A stretch of DNA of 64,000 nt from JAJPHI01 sp035541875 (GCA_035541875.1 DATKML010000051.1:124001-188000), one strand, 5' to 3'. Shown: positions 17,162 to 26,833, counted from the first letter of the stretch. The notes: generated by a model not told the origin, from the sequence alone. A program made the numbers and translations.

Positions 17162-17192
17162 AACGGCCGCCGGAACAAATCCGACGGCCGTT
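17162..17192 (-). terminator. Hairpin after the amidohydrolase gene
   Basis: A 12 bp stem with one mismatch (17162-17173 and 17181-17192, 7-base loop) lies about 20 bases past the stop of the minus-strand amidohydrolase. Only TTT follows on that strand, so this is a moderate terminator. Confidence 0.65.
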
Positions 17193-17214
17193 ATGATTCG
17201 AGACTCAGTCTGAG

Positions 17215-18318
17215 TTAGACCGCGATGTGATAGAGCTCTGCGACGTTGTCGTGGAGGATCGCATCCTTCTCCGTCTGCGACAGGCCCTTGGTGTGCTCGG
17301 CCAGGATTTCCTGCGACCACGGCCAGGTTGAATCGCTGTGCGGGAAGTCGTTCGCCCACATCAGGCGCTGGTAATTGAGGAGGTCTTTCTCCTTGAAAGC
17401 GACCCAGTCGTCTTGGAAGGTCAGGTAGACGTGATCCTTGAAGTACTCGGAGGGCAGCCGCTCAAGCTTCTGACACTTCATCCACTGCCGATGGCGCTTG
17501 TAGGCGTGGTCCATCCGATACATGTAATGCGGAACCCATCCGGCGTCGGCCTCGACGCAGATGATCTTGAGATTCGGGTTGCGCTGGAAGACACCGCCGA
17601 AGATAAACGTTCCGATGATGTCCTGATTGCCGCGAATGATCGACAGGAAGCTGTTGATCATCGGGCCACGCGTGCTGACACCCGCCTGATCACTCTTGCT
17701 CGTCAGGATATGGAAGCTCAGCGGCATGTCTAGATCGATCGAGGCCTGCCAGTACGGATCGTACATCGGGTCGTCGTAATCGTTCACCATCGGATTGCCG
17801 GTGAGCATCACGCCGCGCAGGCCCATCTCTTTCATCTCGCGCAGTTCTTTGATGCCCTCTTCGACCGAGCGCATCGTGGTCTGCCCGAGGCCGATCAGAC
17901 GCTGCGGGTTCTCCGAGCAGTACTCGGCGATCCAGCGATTGTAAGCGTCAAAGCAGGCCTTCTTGTAGTCGAAGTCGCTGTGATTGCAGAGCAGCATCCC
18001 TACCGTCGGATAGATGACTTCGGCGGCGACGCCATCGCGCTCCTGTTCGGCTATGCGAGCCTTCGGATCCCATCCACCGCGATGAAGACTCTCGAAGGTA
18101 GCACCCCACGCGCGCAGCTCCTCGGGGGACTTCCCGGCGGCTGCAGCCAAGGCTATCCCGAGGGGCTTCTTGAAGCCTTCGATCACGAACAGGTCGCCTT
18201 TGGTCTCGTGCCGGACCATCTTCGGCGCGATGTCCTTGAACTTGGGATCGATGTAATCGACGTAACAATTGGGCGGCTCCGTGATATGCGAGTCCGCCGA
18301 GATGCAGGGCTTGGTCAC
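17215..18318 (-). CDS. Amidohydrolase_2 family hydrolase
   Basis: The chosen GTG start lies seven bases after AAGGAGGA and gives a 367-residue protein beginning VTKPCISADSHITEPP, the usual N-terminus of this group. A longer open frame upstream lacks a good ribosome site. The metal motif is ADSHITEP (D9, H11), with further conserved pieces QRLIGLGQTTMRS, LSFHILTS, NLKIICVEADAGW and the terminal MWANDFPHSDSTWP that carries the last metal ligand Asp. The C-terminus ILHDNVAELYHI is typical of bacterial amidohydrolases next to monooxygenases. The substrate is unknown. It is divergent from the DUF420 gene. Confidence 0.88.
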   Translation of the reverse strand: MTKPCISADSHITEPPNCYVDYIDPKFKDIAPKMVRHETKGDLFVIEGFKKPLGIALAAAAGKSPEELRAWGATFESLHRGGWDPKARIAEQERDGVAAEVIYPTVGMLLCNHSDFDYKKACFDAYNRWIAEYCSENPQRLIGLGQTTMRSVEEGIKELREMKEMGLRGVMLTGNPMVNDYDDPMYDPYWQASIDLDMPLSFHILTSKSDQAGVSTRGPMINSFLSIIRGNQDIIGTFIFGGVFQRNPNLKIICVEADAGWVPHYMYRMDHAYKRHRQWMKCQKLERLPSEYFKDHVYLTFQDDWVAFKEKDLLNYQRLMWANDFPHSDSTWPWSQEILAEHTKGLSQTEKDAILHDNVAELYHIAV

Positions 18319-18467
18319 GCTTTTTCCTCCTTGCGAAGTCCATCGTTGGTACTGACTGACGGCTTCGGGGCTGCCTTCGAGCATAATCCGGATTGAGGAA
18401 TTTTGCCAATCTTTATAGTACCCGAGGAGCAATCGCTCCCGTCGGCAGGAGTCGTTAGGATAACTTC

Positions 18468-18935
18468 GTGGCTGCCTACTACGTGCTCGCTCCGATCAAC
18501 TCGATACTGAACAGTATCGCTACGGTTCTTTTAATCGCCGGGTTCTATTTTATCCGGCAGAAAAGGATTCAGGCCCATCGCGCGTGCATGGTCGGTGCCC
18601 TAATCGTCTCGACAGCCTTCTTCATCTCCTACTGCATCTACCACTACGAAGTCGGCGACGTCCGGTTTCAGGGCCTGGGATGGATTCGACCCGTTTACTT
18701 CACGATCCTTATCACGCATATCGTGTTAGCGGCGGCAATCGTTCCGCTCGCTCTGATTACCGTAACGCGCGCCCTGCGCAGCAACTTCGAGAAGCATCGC
18801 CGGATCGCGCGATGGACTCTGCCGATCTGGCTCTACGTCTCGGTCACCGGCGTCGTGGTCTATCTCATGTGCTACCAGCTCTATCCGCCGGGGTATCAGC
18901 AGCCGCCGCAAACAACGGCCGTGGACTCGCGCTGA
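18468..18935 (+). CDS. DUF420-family membrane protein
   Basis: The 155-residue product has four transmembrane helices. Conserved pieces are LNSIATVLLIAGFYFIRQKRIQAHRACM, FISYCIYHYEVGD, RPVYFTILITHIVLAA and KHRRIARWTLPIWLYVSVTGVVVYLM. This is the DUF420 (YozB-like) pattern, with conserved His residues on helix ends. Members are encoded near cytochrome oxidase assembly genes in many bacteria, which hints at a part in haem-copper oxidase maturation. The start is GTG. The next gene begins at the base after the stop. Confidence 0.85.
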   Translation: MAAYYVLAPINSILNSIATVLLIAGFYFIRQKRIQAHRACMVGALIVSTAFFISYCIYHYEVGDVRFQGLGWIRPVYFTILITHIVLAAAIVPLALITVTRALRSNFEKHRRIARWTLPIWLYVSVTGVVVYLMCYQLYPPGYQQPPQTTAVDSR

Positions 18936-20201
18936 ATGCCCAACCTTGAGCTAACCCGACTCGAGCATTTGGGCGTAGCCTTGGCGATCGGTTTGCTCAT
19001 CGGCATGGAGCGTGGATGGGAGCGCCGCGATCGGCCCGAGGGATCGCGGATGGCGGGCTTTCGGACCTTCGGCCTCATCGGATTACTGGGTGGCCTCACC
19101 GCGATTCTCGGTGGAGACTCGCTCGCCTTTCCGCTTGGCGCCGTAGCCGTAGTCCTTGGGATCGCACTGGTGGTGGGCTACTGGCGCGAATCCAGCACCG
19201 AAGCCAACATCAGCCTAACTACCGCGATCGCTGCCCTACTCACCTTCGGGCTGGGCGCGCTGGCTGGGAGCGGCGACCTCGCAACGGCTTCGGCGAGCGC
19301 AGTAATCGTCGCGATACTGCTTGGCTTCAAGACCGAGTTGCACGAGTTACTCCGCCGGATCGATCGAGAGGAACTACTCGCCACCTTGCGCTTGTTGCTC
19401 ATCGCTGTAGTCCTTCTGCCGGTCGTCCCGAATCGTGAGTACGGTCCGTGGAATGCGCTCAACCCGTATCGGATCTGGTGGATGGTCGTACTCGTCGCCG
19501 GGATATCGTACGTCGGGTACTTCGCCACCCGGATTTTTGGCGCGCAGCGCGGCGTGCTGTTGACCGGGCTCTTTGGCGGGCTCGCTTCATCGACGGCGGT
19601 GGCGCTCGAATTCTCCCGCCGCGAGCAGCATGGTCCGGCGGAGGCCGATCTGCTTAGTGCCGGGATCGTGACTGCTTCCGCAGTGATGTTTCCGCGTATA
19701 TGGCTGGTTCTTTTCAGCGTGCAATCGCAGCTCGCATCGATACTAGTTCTCACGCTCTTCAGTGCCGCGACGACAGGAATAGTTATCGCCGCCGCACTTG
19801 CGCGCCGGGCACGCGGTTACCAAATCCAAGCGCTCGAGGTCAAAGCCGAGAATCCGATTGACCTGAAAATGGCGCTCCGCTTTGGCGCAGCAATCGGCGT
19901 CATCATGGTGCTTTCGCGCGCCGCCAACGCCTGGCTCGGTAACGCCGGACTATGGAGTCTCGCAGCGCTAGCAGGACTCGTGGATGTCGACGCCCTCACG
20001 CTCACGGCCGCATCGATGCTCGCAGCCCAGCAAATCGCGCCGGATGTTGCTGCGATCGCCGTCCTGATCGCGGCCTCAGTGAACACCATCTCAAAGATAA
20101 TCATTCCGGCGGTTCTCTCGGGGACAGCGTTGGCGCTAAGAGTCGCGATAGGCCTAACCGCGATGCTGCTGGCGGTTGCCGTCGTGCATTGGGCCGTCTA
20201 G
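18936..20201 (+). CDS. MgtC/DUF4010-type membrane protein
   Basis: The 421-residue polytopic protein has an MgtC-like N-terminal domain (LEHLGVALAIGLLIGMERGWERRD, then GFRTFGLIGLLGGLTAILG) followed by a DUF4010-like region with about eight more helices (GLFGGLASSTAVALEFSRREQ, LAGLVDVDALTLTAASML). Such proteins are predicted inner-membrane proteins with a transport or magnesium-related role that is not settled. It directly abuts the DUF420 gene, so translation is likely coupled. Confidence 0.85.
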   Translation: MPNLELTRLEHLGVALAIGLLIGMERGWERRDRPEGSRMAGFRTFGLIGLLGGLTAILGGDSLAFPLGAVAVVLGIALVVGYWRESSTEANISLTTAIAALLTFGLGALAGSGDLATASASAVIVAILLGFKTELHELLRRIDREELLATLRLLLIAVVLLPVVPNREYGPWNALNPYRIWWMVVLVAGISYVGYFATRIFGAQRGVLLTGLFGGLASSTAVALEFSRREQHGPAEADLLSAGIVTASAVMFPRIWLVLFSVQSQLASILVLTLFSAATTGIVIAAALARRARGYQIQALEVKAENPIDLKMALRFGAAIGVIMVLSRAANAWLGNAGLWSLAALAGLVDVDALTLTAASMLAAQQIAPDVAAIAVLIAASVNTISKIIIPAVLSGTALALRVAIGLTAMLLAVAVVHWAV

Positions 20202-20250
20202 CGGAGCGGGTTTCGCGGAGCCACAATGGATCGAAGTGATTGTGGCCGAG

Positions 20251-20472
20251 ATGTTGAGAAGAATTTCGCTATACGCGTTGTTGGCGTCGCTGTTGGTTAC
20301 GGCCCCCGGATGCTTGCCTTTGATGCTCGGCTCACTTGGCTACCAGGCTTACAAATACGAAAAAACTGGTGAGATTCCGGGAGTGCCCTCGAAGTCCGGG
20401 CAATCTTCCGATAACACTTCGAATACAGGTTCGTCGTCTTCGACCAAGACCCAGGACGATAGCATCGAATGA
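20251..20472 (+). CDS. Small predicted lipoprotein
   Basis: The 73-residue product has a signal-like hydrophobic stretch (LYALLASLLVTAPGC, candidate lipid Cys 21, imperfect lipobox because of Pro at -2) and a Ser/Thr/Asn-rich tail that is probably disordered. I recognise no family. The stop overlaps the DUF3142 gene start by four bases (ATGA), so it is probably the first gene of that module. Confidence 0.6.
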   Translation: MLRRISLYALLASLLVTAPGCLPLMLGSLGYQAYKYEKTGEIPGVPSKSGQSSDNTSNTGSSSSTKTQDDSIE

Positions 20473-21683
20473 GATGGTCGCGGGCGAAGTGCTTTCTCTT
20501 TTCATTACTACTCCTGCCACTACTCGCGGCTCTGCCGTCGACCAAGCATCGCAACACGCAGTTCCCAAATGATGCGTACATCTGGCAGCATCGATGGACG
20601 CCTGCCGTCACGGACGCGATTGCGCAATCCAGCGACCTGCTTCGCGACTGGCGGGTGCTACTCGCGGAGGTTGATCGGAGCGGCCAATGGTCGAAGGCAA
20701 ATATCGATTGGGAAGCGCTGAAGCGCACTAAACGACCAGTCATCCTAGTCATCCGTATCGACGGCCAACTGGCGCATCTCGATGAGAACGCAGTACTCGA
20801 TCGCCTGATCGCGCTTATCGACTCTTCTGAGAAATCCGGCGTTGCACTTGCTGGAATCGAAATCGATCACGACTGCGCAACGATTCGACTCTCCGCCTAT
20901 GCGAATTTTCTCGCTGCCTTGCGCCGGGATCTTCCACCATCGACGCCGCTCGCGATCACAGCTCTACCGACGTGGCTCGGGTCGGACTCAGTCGATGAAG
21001 TCTTCAGGCAAGTCGATGAGATCGAGCTACAGATCCATGCCGTGCGCGATCCTAAGCTCGGTCTGTTCGATGGTCCGCAGGCTCTGCGATGGATCGATAC
21101 CTTATCGCGGCGCAGCTCGAAGCCCTTCCGTGTAGCGCTGCCCAACTATGGCTCACGCATCAGCTGGCGCTCCGACGGCAGCCTTCTGGCTATCGAAGCG
21201 GAGACGCCCCTTCTGGCAGGCGGTGATTCCTCAACCGAATTGATGGCTTCGCCGACTGATGTCGGATCGCTCGTGCTCGACCTCGAAGCGAACCCACCGG
21301 CGCATCTGGCCGGCTTCGTATGGTTCCGACTGCCGACTCGCGATGACGAGCGCGCCTGGAGTATCGAGACGTGGCGTTCCGTGATGCGGGGTTCACCGTC
21401 GAATGGCGCAATCGACGTCAGGATTCGACCGAGTGGTACCGCAGGTATGAACCTTCTGGTGCTCGCCAACAACGGCGACCTCGATACTGATCTGCCTCGT
21501 CAAATCGCGCTGCCGGAACAATGCCAAATCGGCGATGGCGCCAATGGCTACTCGACGGTTTCTGACTATCCCAATCTAACTTTGCGGCGAGGCGAAGCCG
21601 GCCTGCTGCGAGGCCATCAGGAACGTGTAATCGGCTGGGCACGATGCGCCCCGGCCACGGGGGAGATTCATGTTCAGCCGTAG
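20469..21683 (+). CDS. DUF3142-family secreted protein
   Basis: The 404-residue product has an N-terminal signal segment (residues 7-22), then DAYIWQHRWTPAVTDAI and a TIM-barrel-like core with GVALAGIEIDHDCATIRLSAYANFLAALRRDLPP, LAITALPTWL and VDEIELQIHAV. The phrase EIDHDCAT..L..Y..FL and the ALPTWL strand are hallmarks of DUF3142, a family resembling glycoside hydrolase barrels but without a known reaction. The paired Asp/His in IDHD would sit at the barrel mouth. It overlaps the lipoprotein upstream and the long TPR-like gene downstream. Confidence 0.85.
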   Translation: MRWSRAKCFLFSLLLLPLLAALPSTKHRNTQFPNDAYIWQHRWTPAVTDAIAQSSDLLRDWRVLLAEVDRSGQWSKANIDWEALKRTKRPVILVIRIDGQLAHLDENAVLDRLIALIDSSEKSGVALAGIEIDHDCATIRLSAYANFLAALRRDLPPSTPLAITALPTWLGSDSVDEVFRQVDEIELQIHAVRDPKLGLFDGPQALRWIDTLSRRSSKPFRVALPNYGSRISWRSDGSLLAIEAETPLLAGGDSSTELMASPTDVGSLVLDLEANPPAHLAGFVWFRLPTRDDERAWSIETWRSVMRGSPSNGAIDVRIRPSGTAGMNLLVLANNGDLDTDLPRQIALPEQCQIGDGANGYSTVSDYPNLTLRRGEAGLLRGHQERVIGWARCAPATGEIHVQP

Positions 21684-23910
21684 GATTCTCGCTGCGATCA
21701 TTCTTCTATCAACCGGCGTATCGCTCGCAATCGCCTGCGGCCCGTTCTTCCCGTGGCAGCTCTTCGACAACCGGGTCGAGACGTTCAAGGCGGCGCCGGT
21801 TAATAGTTTCGTCTTTCAGGCTGTGAAGATCGCTCCGTCTCCGACCGACAAACTGAAAGCGATCGGGAGCGATGCTCCTGATGCGTTGCCGAAGGCCGAG
21901 GCCGTCGGCCTGTCAGCCGCCCAGAGCACTCTGCTGCAACAAATCAGAACCGATGCGACTGGCGATCAGGCCTACCAACAAGGAGCAAGTCTGCCTGAGT
22001 CGATACGACTTTATGCTGGTGGTGCTATCGACTTTCATCAGAAGCAGTTGGCAAAGGCACAGCAACGTTTTGAGGCGGTCCTTAAGGTCCCCGGGAGCGA
22101 TCAGCTACGAGCCACTTGGGCCGCTTACATGCTGGGGCGGATCGATGCGCTCAACGGCGACCCCGATCAAGCCGCACAAGAGTTCCAGTTAACTCGTCAG
22201 TTAGCGATCCATGGTGCTCCCGATCCCTTGGGCCTCGCCGTCGCCAGTTATGGCGAGGAGGCTCGACTGCATCTGAATCGCGCGAAGAGCGATCTCCTCC
22301 AGAAGGACAGGCGACCCAAAGATTGCGTAGCCGATTGCCGCCGCGAGCTCGTCGCAGCGATTTCTTTGTACGCAGAGCAGGCCGCTCGCGATTCCACGAG
22401 CGGCATCGACTCCTTACGAGAAGTTGCAAAGCTGTTGTTGCAACCGATCGACCAGGTCAGACCTTACGCCTTGCTCAATGCCACGATCGAAGACCCGATC
22501 GTTCAAAAGCTGGTTGTCGCCTACGGACAAGCCTATTTCAAAACAGAGGGAGTCGATTCTCCGGTCAGCCAAAATGGTGGAGTGTGCAATTCGGGCCTGA
22601 TCGACGCTGCTGCGCATCTGGCCTGGCCCGACCAGACTGCGGCGTTGGCCTATCAGTCAGGGGCTTATGATCTGGCGCGTATTCTGGCGGATCGGGTGCA
22701 TAGCCCGTTGGCGTCGTGGGTCAAAGCCAAGCTTGCCCTGCAGAGGTACGATTTGAAGGCCGCTGCCGCCTTTTATGCTGAGGCATCGCACGGGTTTCCG
22801 CCCACACAACTTACGCATAATCTCGACGATGACAATCGGAAGCGCTTGGTTGGCGAGACTGGCGCCCTGGTCTTGGCGCGAGGCGAGTACGTCCAATCGC
22901 TCAAGTATCTATATCCAGTTGCCGATACCTACTGGGGTGACGTCGCCTATATCGCAGAGAGAGTACTGACCTCCGACGAACTGAAGAACTTCATCGACGC
23001 TAACGTTCCGGCACCGGCTATCGCTCGATCGCAGGATGACCAAGCACAACAAGGTTTTATATGGAACGCCAATAAGGCCGCACGCCTCCGCGATCTCCTC
23101 GCGCGCCGCCTTGTTCGCGAGCAGCGCTACGCCGATGCGCTGCCGTACTTTCACTCCCAACAAGACAAGAATTTCGAGAATCCCAAGGTACGTGAGGACG
23201 TGACGGCCTACGCCCAGGCGCTGCATACCGCTCACCATTCATGGTTGCGCATCAACCGCGCCCGCGGTTGGTATGACGCCGCAGTTCTCGCGCGCAAGTC
23301 GGGCATGTCGATGATGGGATACGAAACCCAACCGGATTACTTCGTAAATAGCGGTGGCCTCGTTGGAGGGTACGGCCAGGAAAATCCCGGGCGAAGCTGG
23401 GTTACTGACGGGGAGTTGGCTCGCTTCGATGCTTCCAAACCCAAGGTCGAGCTACGACTCCATTACCGCTTCATCGCCGCAAACGAGGCGATTCAGGCCG
23501 CCGACCTGCTTCCGCCTCGATCGCAGGCTTTTGCCGCCGTACTTTGCCACGCGACCAATTGGATGAAGGCGACGGCTGGTATCGTCAAAGATCAAGCCCC
23601 GGCGACGGTCATAGCCGATCAGTTGTATCAACGTTATCTAAAGGAAGGCGCGTACATTCCGTGGGGTAAGCAATTCGGTCGCATCTGCTGGCATGGTCAG
23701 TCGCATCAAGGTGAACTACTTGAACCGCGGTCAGATTGCGGATGCCCTGAGCCCGATTTCGAGAGCGCCGCGCGCCTACCACGCGCTCTTTTCATCCGGC
23801 AGACCCGCCACTTCGTCAGCGTCCATCGATGGCCCCTTTTCTTCGCAGGGATCGTCTTCCTGATCAGCGCAGTAGGCCTCGTTCTTCGCGGTCATCGTCG
23901 GACCGCTTAG
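21670..23910 (+). CDS. Large exported helical-repeat protein, partner of DUF3142
   Basis: The 746-residue product has a signal peptide (residues 1-22, then CGPFFPW) and a long alpha-helical, TPR-like body (for example HQKQLAKAQQRFEAVLKVP and DALNGDPDQAAQEFQLTRQLA). A C-terminal membrane helix (about residues 720-740) ends in the basic HRRTA. It overlaps the DUF3142 gene by 14 bases and has its own GGGGGAG site. I do not recognise a named family. Tight coupling suggests a shared envelope complex with the DUF3142 protein and the lipoprotein, but what it acts on is unknown. Confidence 0.75.
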   Translation: MFSRRILAAIILLSTGVSLAIACGPFFPWQLFDNRVETFKAAPVNSFVFQAVKIAPSPTDKLKAIGSDAPDALPKAEAVGLSAAQSTLLQQIRTDATGDQAYQQGASLPESIRLYAGGAIDFHQKQLAKAQQRFEAVLKVPGSDQLRATWAAYMLGRIDALNGDPDQAAQEFQLTRQLAIHGAPDPLGLAVASYGEEARLHLNRAKSDLLQKDRRPKDCVADCRRELVAAISLYAEQAARDSTSGIDSLREVAKLLLQPIDQVRPYALLNATIEDPIVQKLVVAYGQAYFKTEGVDSPVSQNGGVCNSGLIDAAAHLAWPDQTAALAYQSGAYDLARILADRVHSPLASWVKAKLALQRYDLKAAAAFYAEASHGFPPTQLTHNLDDDNRKRLVGETGALVLARGEYVQSLKYLYPVADTYWGDVAYIAERVLTSDELKNFIDANVPAPAIARSQDDQAQQGFIWNANKAARLRDLLARRLVREQRYADALPYFHSQQDKNFENPKVREDVTAYAQALHTAHHSWLRINRARGWYDAAVLARKSGMSMMGYETQPDYFVNSGGLVGGYGQENPGRSWVTDGELARFDASKPKVELRLHYRFIAANEAIQAADLLPPRSQAFAAVLCHATNWMKATAGIVKDQAPATVIADQLYQRYLKEGAYIPWGKQFGRICWHGQSHQGELLEPRSDCGCPEPDFESAARLPRALFIRQTRHFVSVHRWPLFFAGIVFLISAVGLVLRGHRRTA

Positions 23911-24051
23911 ATCGGTTCTTCGCAGTTCGACGACCGATAGTGCTGATCGTTCCGCTCTTGTCTCCATCGCTGGGGCGTGGAGAATCGGAGTTGCCCCCAA
24001 TTCATTCAAAGCGACCGCTTCTGCCGGTCGTGATTTTCTCAGGAGGATACG

Positions 24052-24660
24052 ATGAAACTTTACTACTCACCCGCTGCATGCTCGCTCTCACCCCATATCG
24101 TAGCGCGCGAGGCAGGTCTCGCGGTCGACTTTGAGAAGGTCAACCTCGCGGATCATAAAACCGAAAAGGGCGAGGACTACAGCGCCATCAACCCGAAAGG
24201 CTACGTTCCGGCGCTGCGCCTCGACGACGGCTCATTGTTGACCGAGGGTCCCGCGATCGTGCAGTACCTGGCCGACCAGCGTCCCGCGAGCGGACTTGCT
24301 CCGGCGGCCGGCTCAATCGATCGCTACCGCCTGCAGGAGTGGCTAACGTTTATCGGCACCGAGTTGCACAAGCGCTTCGGACAGCTCTTCGACAAGAGCA
24401 CTCCCGCGGAGGTCAAGGATAACGTCAAGACGGCGATCGCGAAGCGGCTCGCCTATGTGAACGATCAGCTGGGCGGCAAGCAGTATCTGCTCGGAGCGAA
24501 TTTCACGGCCGCCGACGCGTACGCCTTTACTGTGCTGAACTGGACGAATTTCGTCGGAATCGACCTGAAGCCCTACCCGAATCTGGTGGCCTATGTGCAG
24601 CGAGTCGCTGGACGACCCAAGGTCCAGGAAGCGCTGAAGTTTGAAGGATTATTAAAGTAA
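24052..24660 (+). CDS. Beta-class glutathione S-transferase
   Basis: The 202-residue product matches bacterial beta GSTs. MKLYYSPAACSLSPHIVAREAG carries the diagnostic Cys10, followed by NPKGYVPAL with the cis-Pro and a glutathione-binding SLLTEGPAIVQYLAD. The all-alpha C-terminal domain includes the conserved FTAADAYAFTVLNW. A strong AGGAGG precedes the ATG. It conjugates or transfers glutathione to electrophiles and would suit a xenobiotic-degrading host. It is convergent with an alpha/beta hydrolase gene across a shared terminator. Confidence 0.95.
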   Translation: MKLYYSPAACSLSPHIVAREAGLAVDFEKVNLADHKTEKGEDYSAINPKGYVPALRLDDGSLLTEGPAIVQYLADQRPASGLAPAAGSIDRYRLQEWLTFIGTELHKRFGQLFDKSTPAEVKDNVKTAIAKRLAYVNDQLGGKQYLLGANFTAADAYAFTVLNWTNFVGIDLKPYPNLVAYVQRVAGRPKVQEALKFEGLLK

Positions 24661-24681
24661 TACCTTAGATTTATAAAGAGC

Positions 24682-24714
24682 ACGGGCCGCGATCTTTCGA
24701 AGACCGCGGCCCGT
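24682..24714. terminator. Bidirectional terminator between the GST and alpha/beta hydrolase genes
   Basis: Perfect 10 bp GC-rich arms (24682-24691 and 24705-24714), extended by four further pairs inside, lie between two convergent genes. Short T or A runs flank it on both strands. Confidence 0.8.
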
Positions 24715-24737
24715 TTCATTTCCAACCAGTTACGTTA

Positions 24738-25526
24738 CTAGCTCTTCAGGAAATCCCTGACCGCCTTCACGAAAGCTTCCTGCTGTTCGTACATCGGCAT
24801 GTGGCCCGCCTCGGCGATCGTCTCCACGCGCGAGTTCTTGATGCGGCTGGTGAACTCGTTCGCGTAGACCGGCGGGATCAGCTTGTCCGACGCACCCATC
24901 AGCACCAGCGTCTTGGCGCTGATTCGCCACGCGCGCTTCTTCAGCCCGCGATCGGGAATCGGCCAGAGGAACTTGCTCGCCTGCGTCATCCGCTTGACGC
25001 GCTCGACGTACATATCCTCGAGCAGCTTCATGTCTTCGGGCACCGCCATGAACATCTGCGCAATCGGCGACTTTGGATCGTGGAACAGATGCGCTGCGAG
25101 GTCCGGCAACTCCATCGAGAAGAAATCCGGAATCGGATGCTCGTCGAGCCAGAAGCCTGCCGGGGTTACCAGCACGAGCTTCTTCACGCGACTCACATCC
25201 ATCGCGGCGAACTCCGCCGCGAGCATCCCACCCATCGAATGGCCAACGACGTGGGCGCTCGAGATGCCGAGCTCGTCGAGCAGCTGATGGTAGAACAGGA
25301 TCGCGTCGAAAATATCTTCGATCTGTTCGCCACCGGTCGATTCGCCAAAGCCGGGCAGATGTGGTGCGATCACCTTGAAGCTGTGACCGAGATCTTCAAG
25401 GAACGGATCGACTCCGAGCAGACCGCCCGCTCCATGCATGAAGAGCAGCGGCTCACCCGTACCAAACATGTGTAGCTCGACGTTGTACTTACCGCCGGCT
25501 ATGCGGCGAAGATCTTGTACTTTCAT
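24738..25526 (-). CDS. Alpha/beta hydrolase
   Basis: The 262-residue product has the complete triad. The nucleophile is Ser97 in VVGHSMGGM, the acid is Asp214 in GASDKLIPP, and His242 lies in AEAGHMPMYEQ. The oxyanion HGAGG motif is at residues 31-35. It resembles ring-cleavage (meta-fission) product hydrolases and general esterases. The start overlaps the stop of the upstream flavin monooxygenase gene by four bases, so the two form an operon and probably act in sequence. Confidence 0.93.
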   Translation of the reverse strand: MKVQDLRRIAGGKYNVELHMFGTGEPLLFMHGAGGLLGVDPFLEDLGHSFKVIAPHLPGFGESTGGEQIEDIFDAILFYHQLLDELGISSAHVVGHSMGGMLAAEFAAMDVSRVKKLVLVTPAGFWLDEHPIPDFFSMELPDLAAHLFHDPKSPIAQMFMAVPEDMKLLEDMYVERVKRMTQASKFLWPIPDRGLKKRAWRISAKTLVLMGASDKLIPPVYANEFTSRIKNSRVETIAEAGHMPMYEQQEAFVKAVRDFLKS

Positions 25527-26833
25527 TTCGCTGCACCTCGATGCGCTCCGCCGTTGGTCGGCCCATGGGCGGTCGATCCGTTGGTGGTGGCCGCAGGCTT
25601 GTTCAAATTGATCGGCGCCGGCATCGCGAGTTCATTCTCAGGCAACCGCTTCGGCGACCACTTGTCTTCCCAACCGGTCCAGAGATCGCGCAGATGGGGC
25701 ATAACTTCCTGGGCAAACATCTGGGTGTTCTTGCGGGTCAGTTCCGGTGGCATCGATCCTATCTGCTGCAGGATCATCAGATGGCCGCAATTGAGCGTCT
25801 TCATCGCTTCGCGCAGCCGCTCGCGTACGGTCTTCGGCGATCCCGCGATAATGTAGCCCTCGTTGATGAAGTCCTTCCACTTCATCCCTTCGCGACGTAG
25901 CGCCGCAGCGCGACCAACCTGTGCGAGGAAACCCGCGCGAATCGTGCTCTCCGTGCGATACCCGGGCGCATCGGCGAAGCCCTGATAGACGTGGAGGCAT
26001 CGATTGTAGAAGTAATCCATGTGCTCGGCGTAATCGCGCTCAGCCTGCTCGTCGGTCTCCGCGACGACAACCGCCTGCGCGAAGCCCATGCTGTACGGAT
26101 TGAGCGGCTTGCCCTTCTTGGCCATCACGTTCCAGTAGCCATCCGCAACTTTCTTCGCCGCGAGATAACCGAAGTAGGAAAGGAAGCTGTACTGATAGCC
26201 GTGGTCGGCACAGAAGTCCCAGGTCTCAACCGAGCCGCCGCCGGGAATCCAGATCGGAGGATGGGGCTCCTGGAGCGGCTTGGGCCACAGATTCACATAA
26301 CGGAGCTTGGTGTACTTGCCGTTGAAGGAAAAGCAATCCTTCTCGGTCCATGCGCGCATGATCAAATCGTGCGCTTCGCGATACTTTTCGCGCAGCGTCG
26401 CCGGGACCTCGCCGTAGCAGTAGTTCACGTCCATCGAGGTGCCGACCGGGAAACCCGCGATCAAGCGACCGCCGCTGATCACGTCGAGCATCGCGAACTC
26501 TTCAGCCACGCGCACCGGAGGATTGTAGAGCGCGATCGAGTTCCCGAGAATCACGAGGTTGGCGTTGCGCGTCCGCCGCGCCATCGAAGCGCCCATAATA
26601 TTGGGCGAGGGCATCAGGCCATAGCCGTTCTGATGGTGCTCGTTGACTCCGAGGCCGTCGAAGCCCATCTGATCGGCAAATTCCAGCTGATCGAGATAGT
26701 CGTTGTATAGCTTATGGCCGATCTTCGGGTCGTAGAGATTACGCGGAATATCGACCCATACGCTGTGATACTTCTGCGTGAAACCGTCCGGCAAAAAGCG
26801 ATACGGCATCAGATGGAACCAAGTAAATTTCAT
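25523..26833 (-). CDS. LLM-class flavin-dependent monooxygenase (luciferase-like)
   Basis: From the ATG at 26833, behind CGGAGG, the product has 436 residues starting MKFTWFHLMPYRFLP; further upstream codons lack a ribosome site. The luciferase-like barrel is recognised by WVDIPRNLYDPKIG, FDGLGVNEHHQNGYGLMPSPN, LGNSIALYNPPVRVAEEFAMLDVISGGRLIAGFPVG and ETWDFCADHGYQYSF. It would use reduced flavin supplied by a separate reductase. The coupled alpha/beta hydrolase suggests oxygenation followed by hydrolysis. A TetR-like palindrome lies just upstream. Confidence 0.92.
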   Translation of the reverse strand: MKFTWFHLMPYRFLPDGFTQKYHSVWVDIPRNLYDPKIGHKLYNDYLDQLEFADQMGFDGLGVNEHHQNGYGLMPSPNIMGASMARRTRNANLVILGNSIALYNPPVRVAEEFAMLDVISGGRLIAGFPVGTSMDVNYCYGEVPATLREKYREAHDLIMRAWTEKDCFSFNGKYTKLRYVNLWPKPLQEPHPPIWIPGGGSVETWDFCADHGYQYSFLSYFGYLAAKKVADGYWNVMAKKGKPLNPYSMGFAQAVVVAETDEQAERDYAEHMDYFYNRCLHVYQGFADAPGYRTESTIRAGFLAQVGRAAALRREGMKWKDFINEGYIIAGSPKTVRERLREAMKTLNCGHLMILQQIGSMPPELTRKNTQMFAQEVMPHLRDLWTGWEDKWSPKRLPENELAMPAPINLNKPAATTNGSTAHGPTNGGAHRGAAK

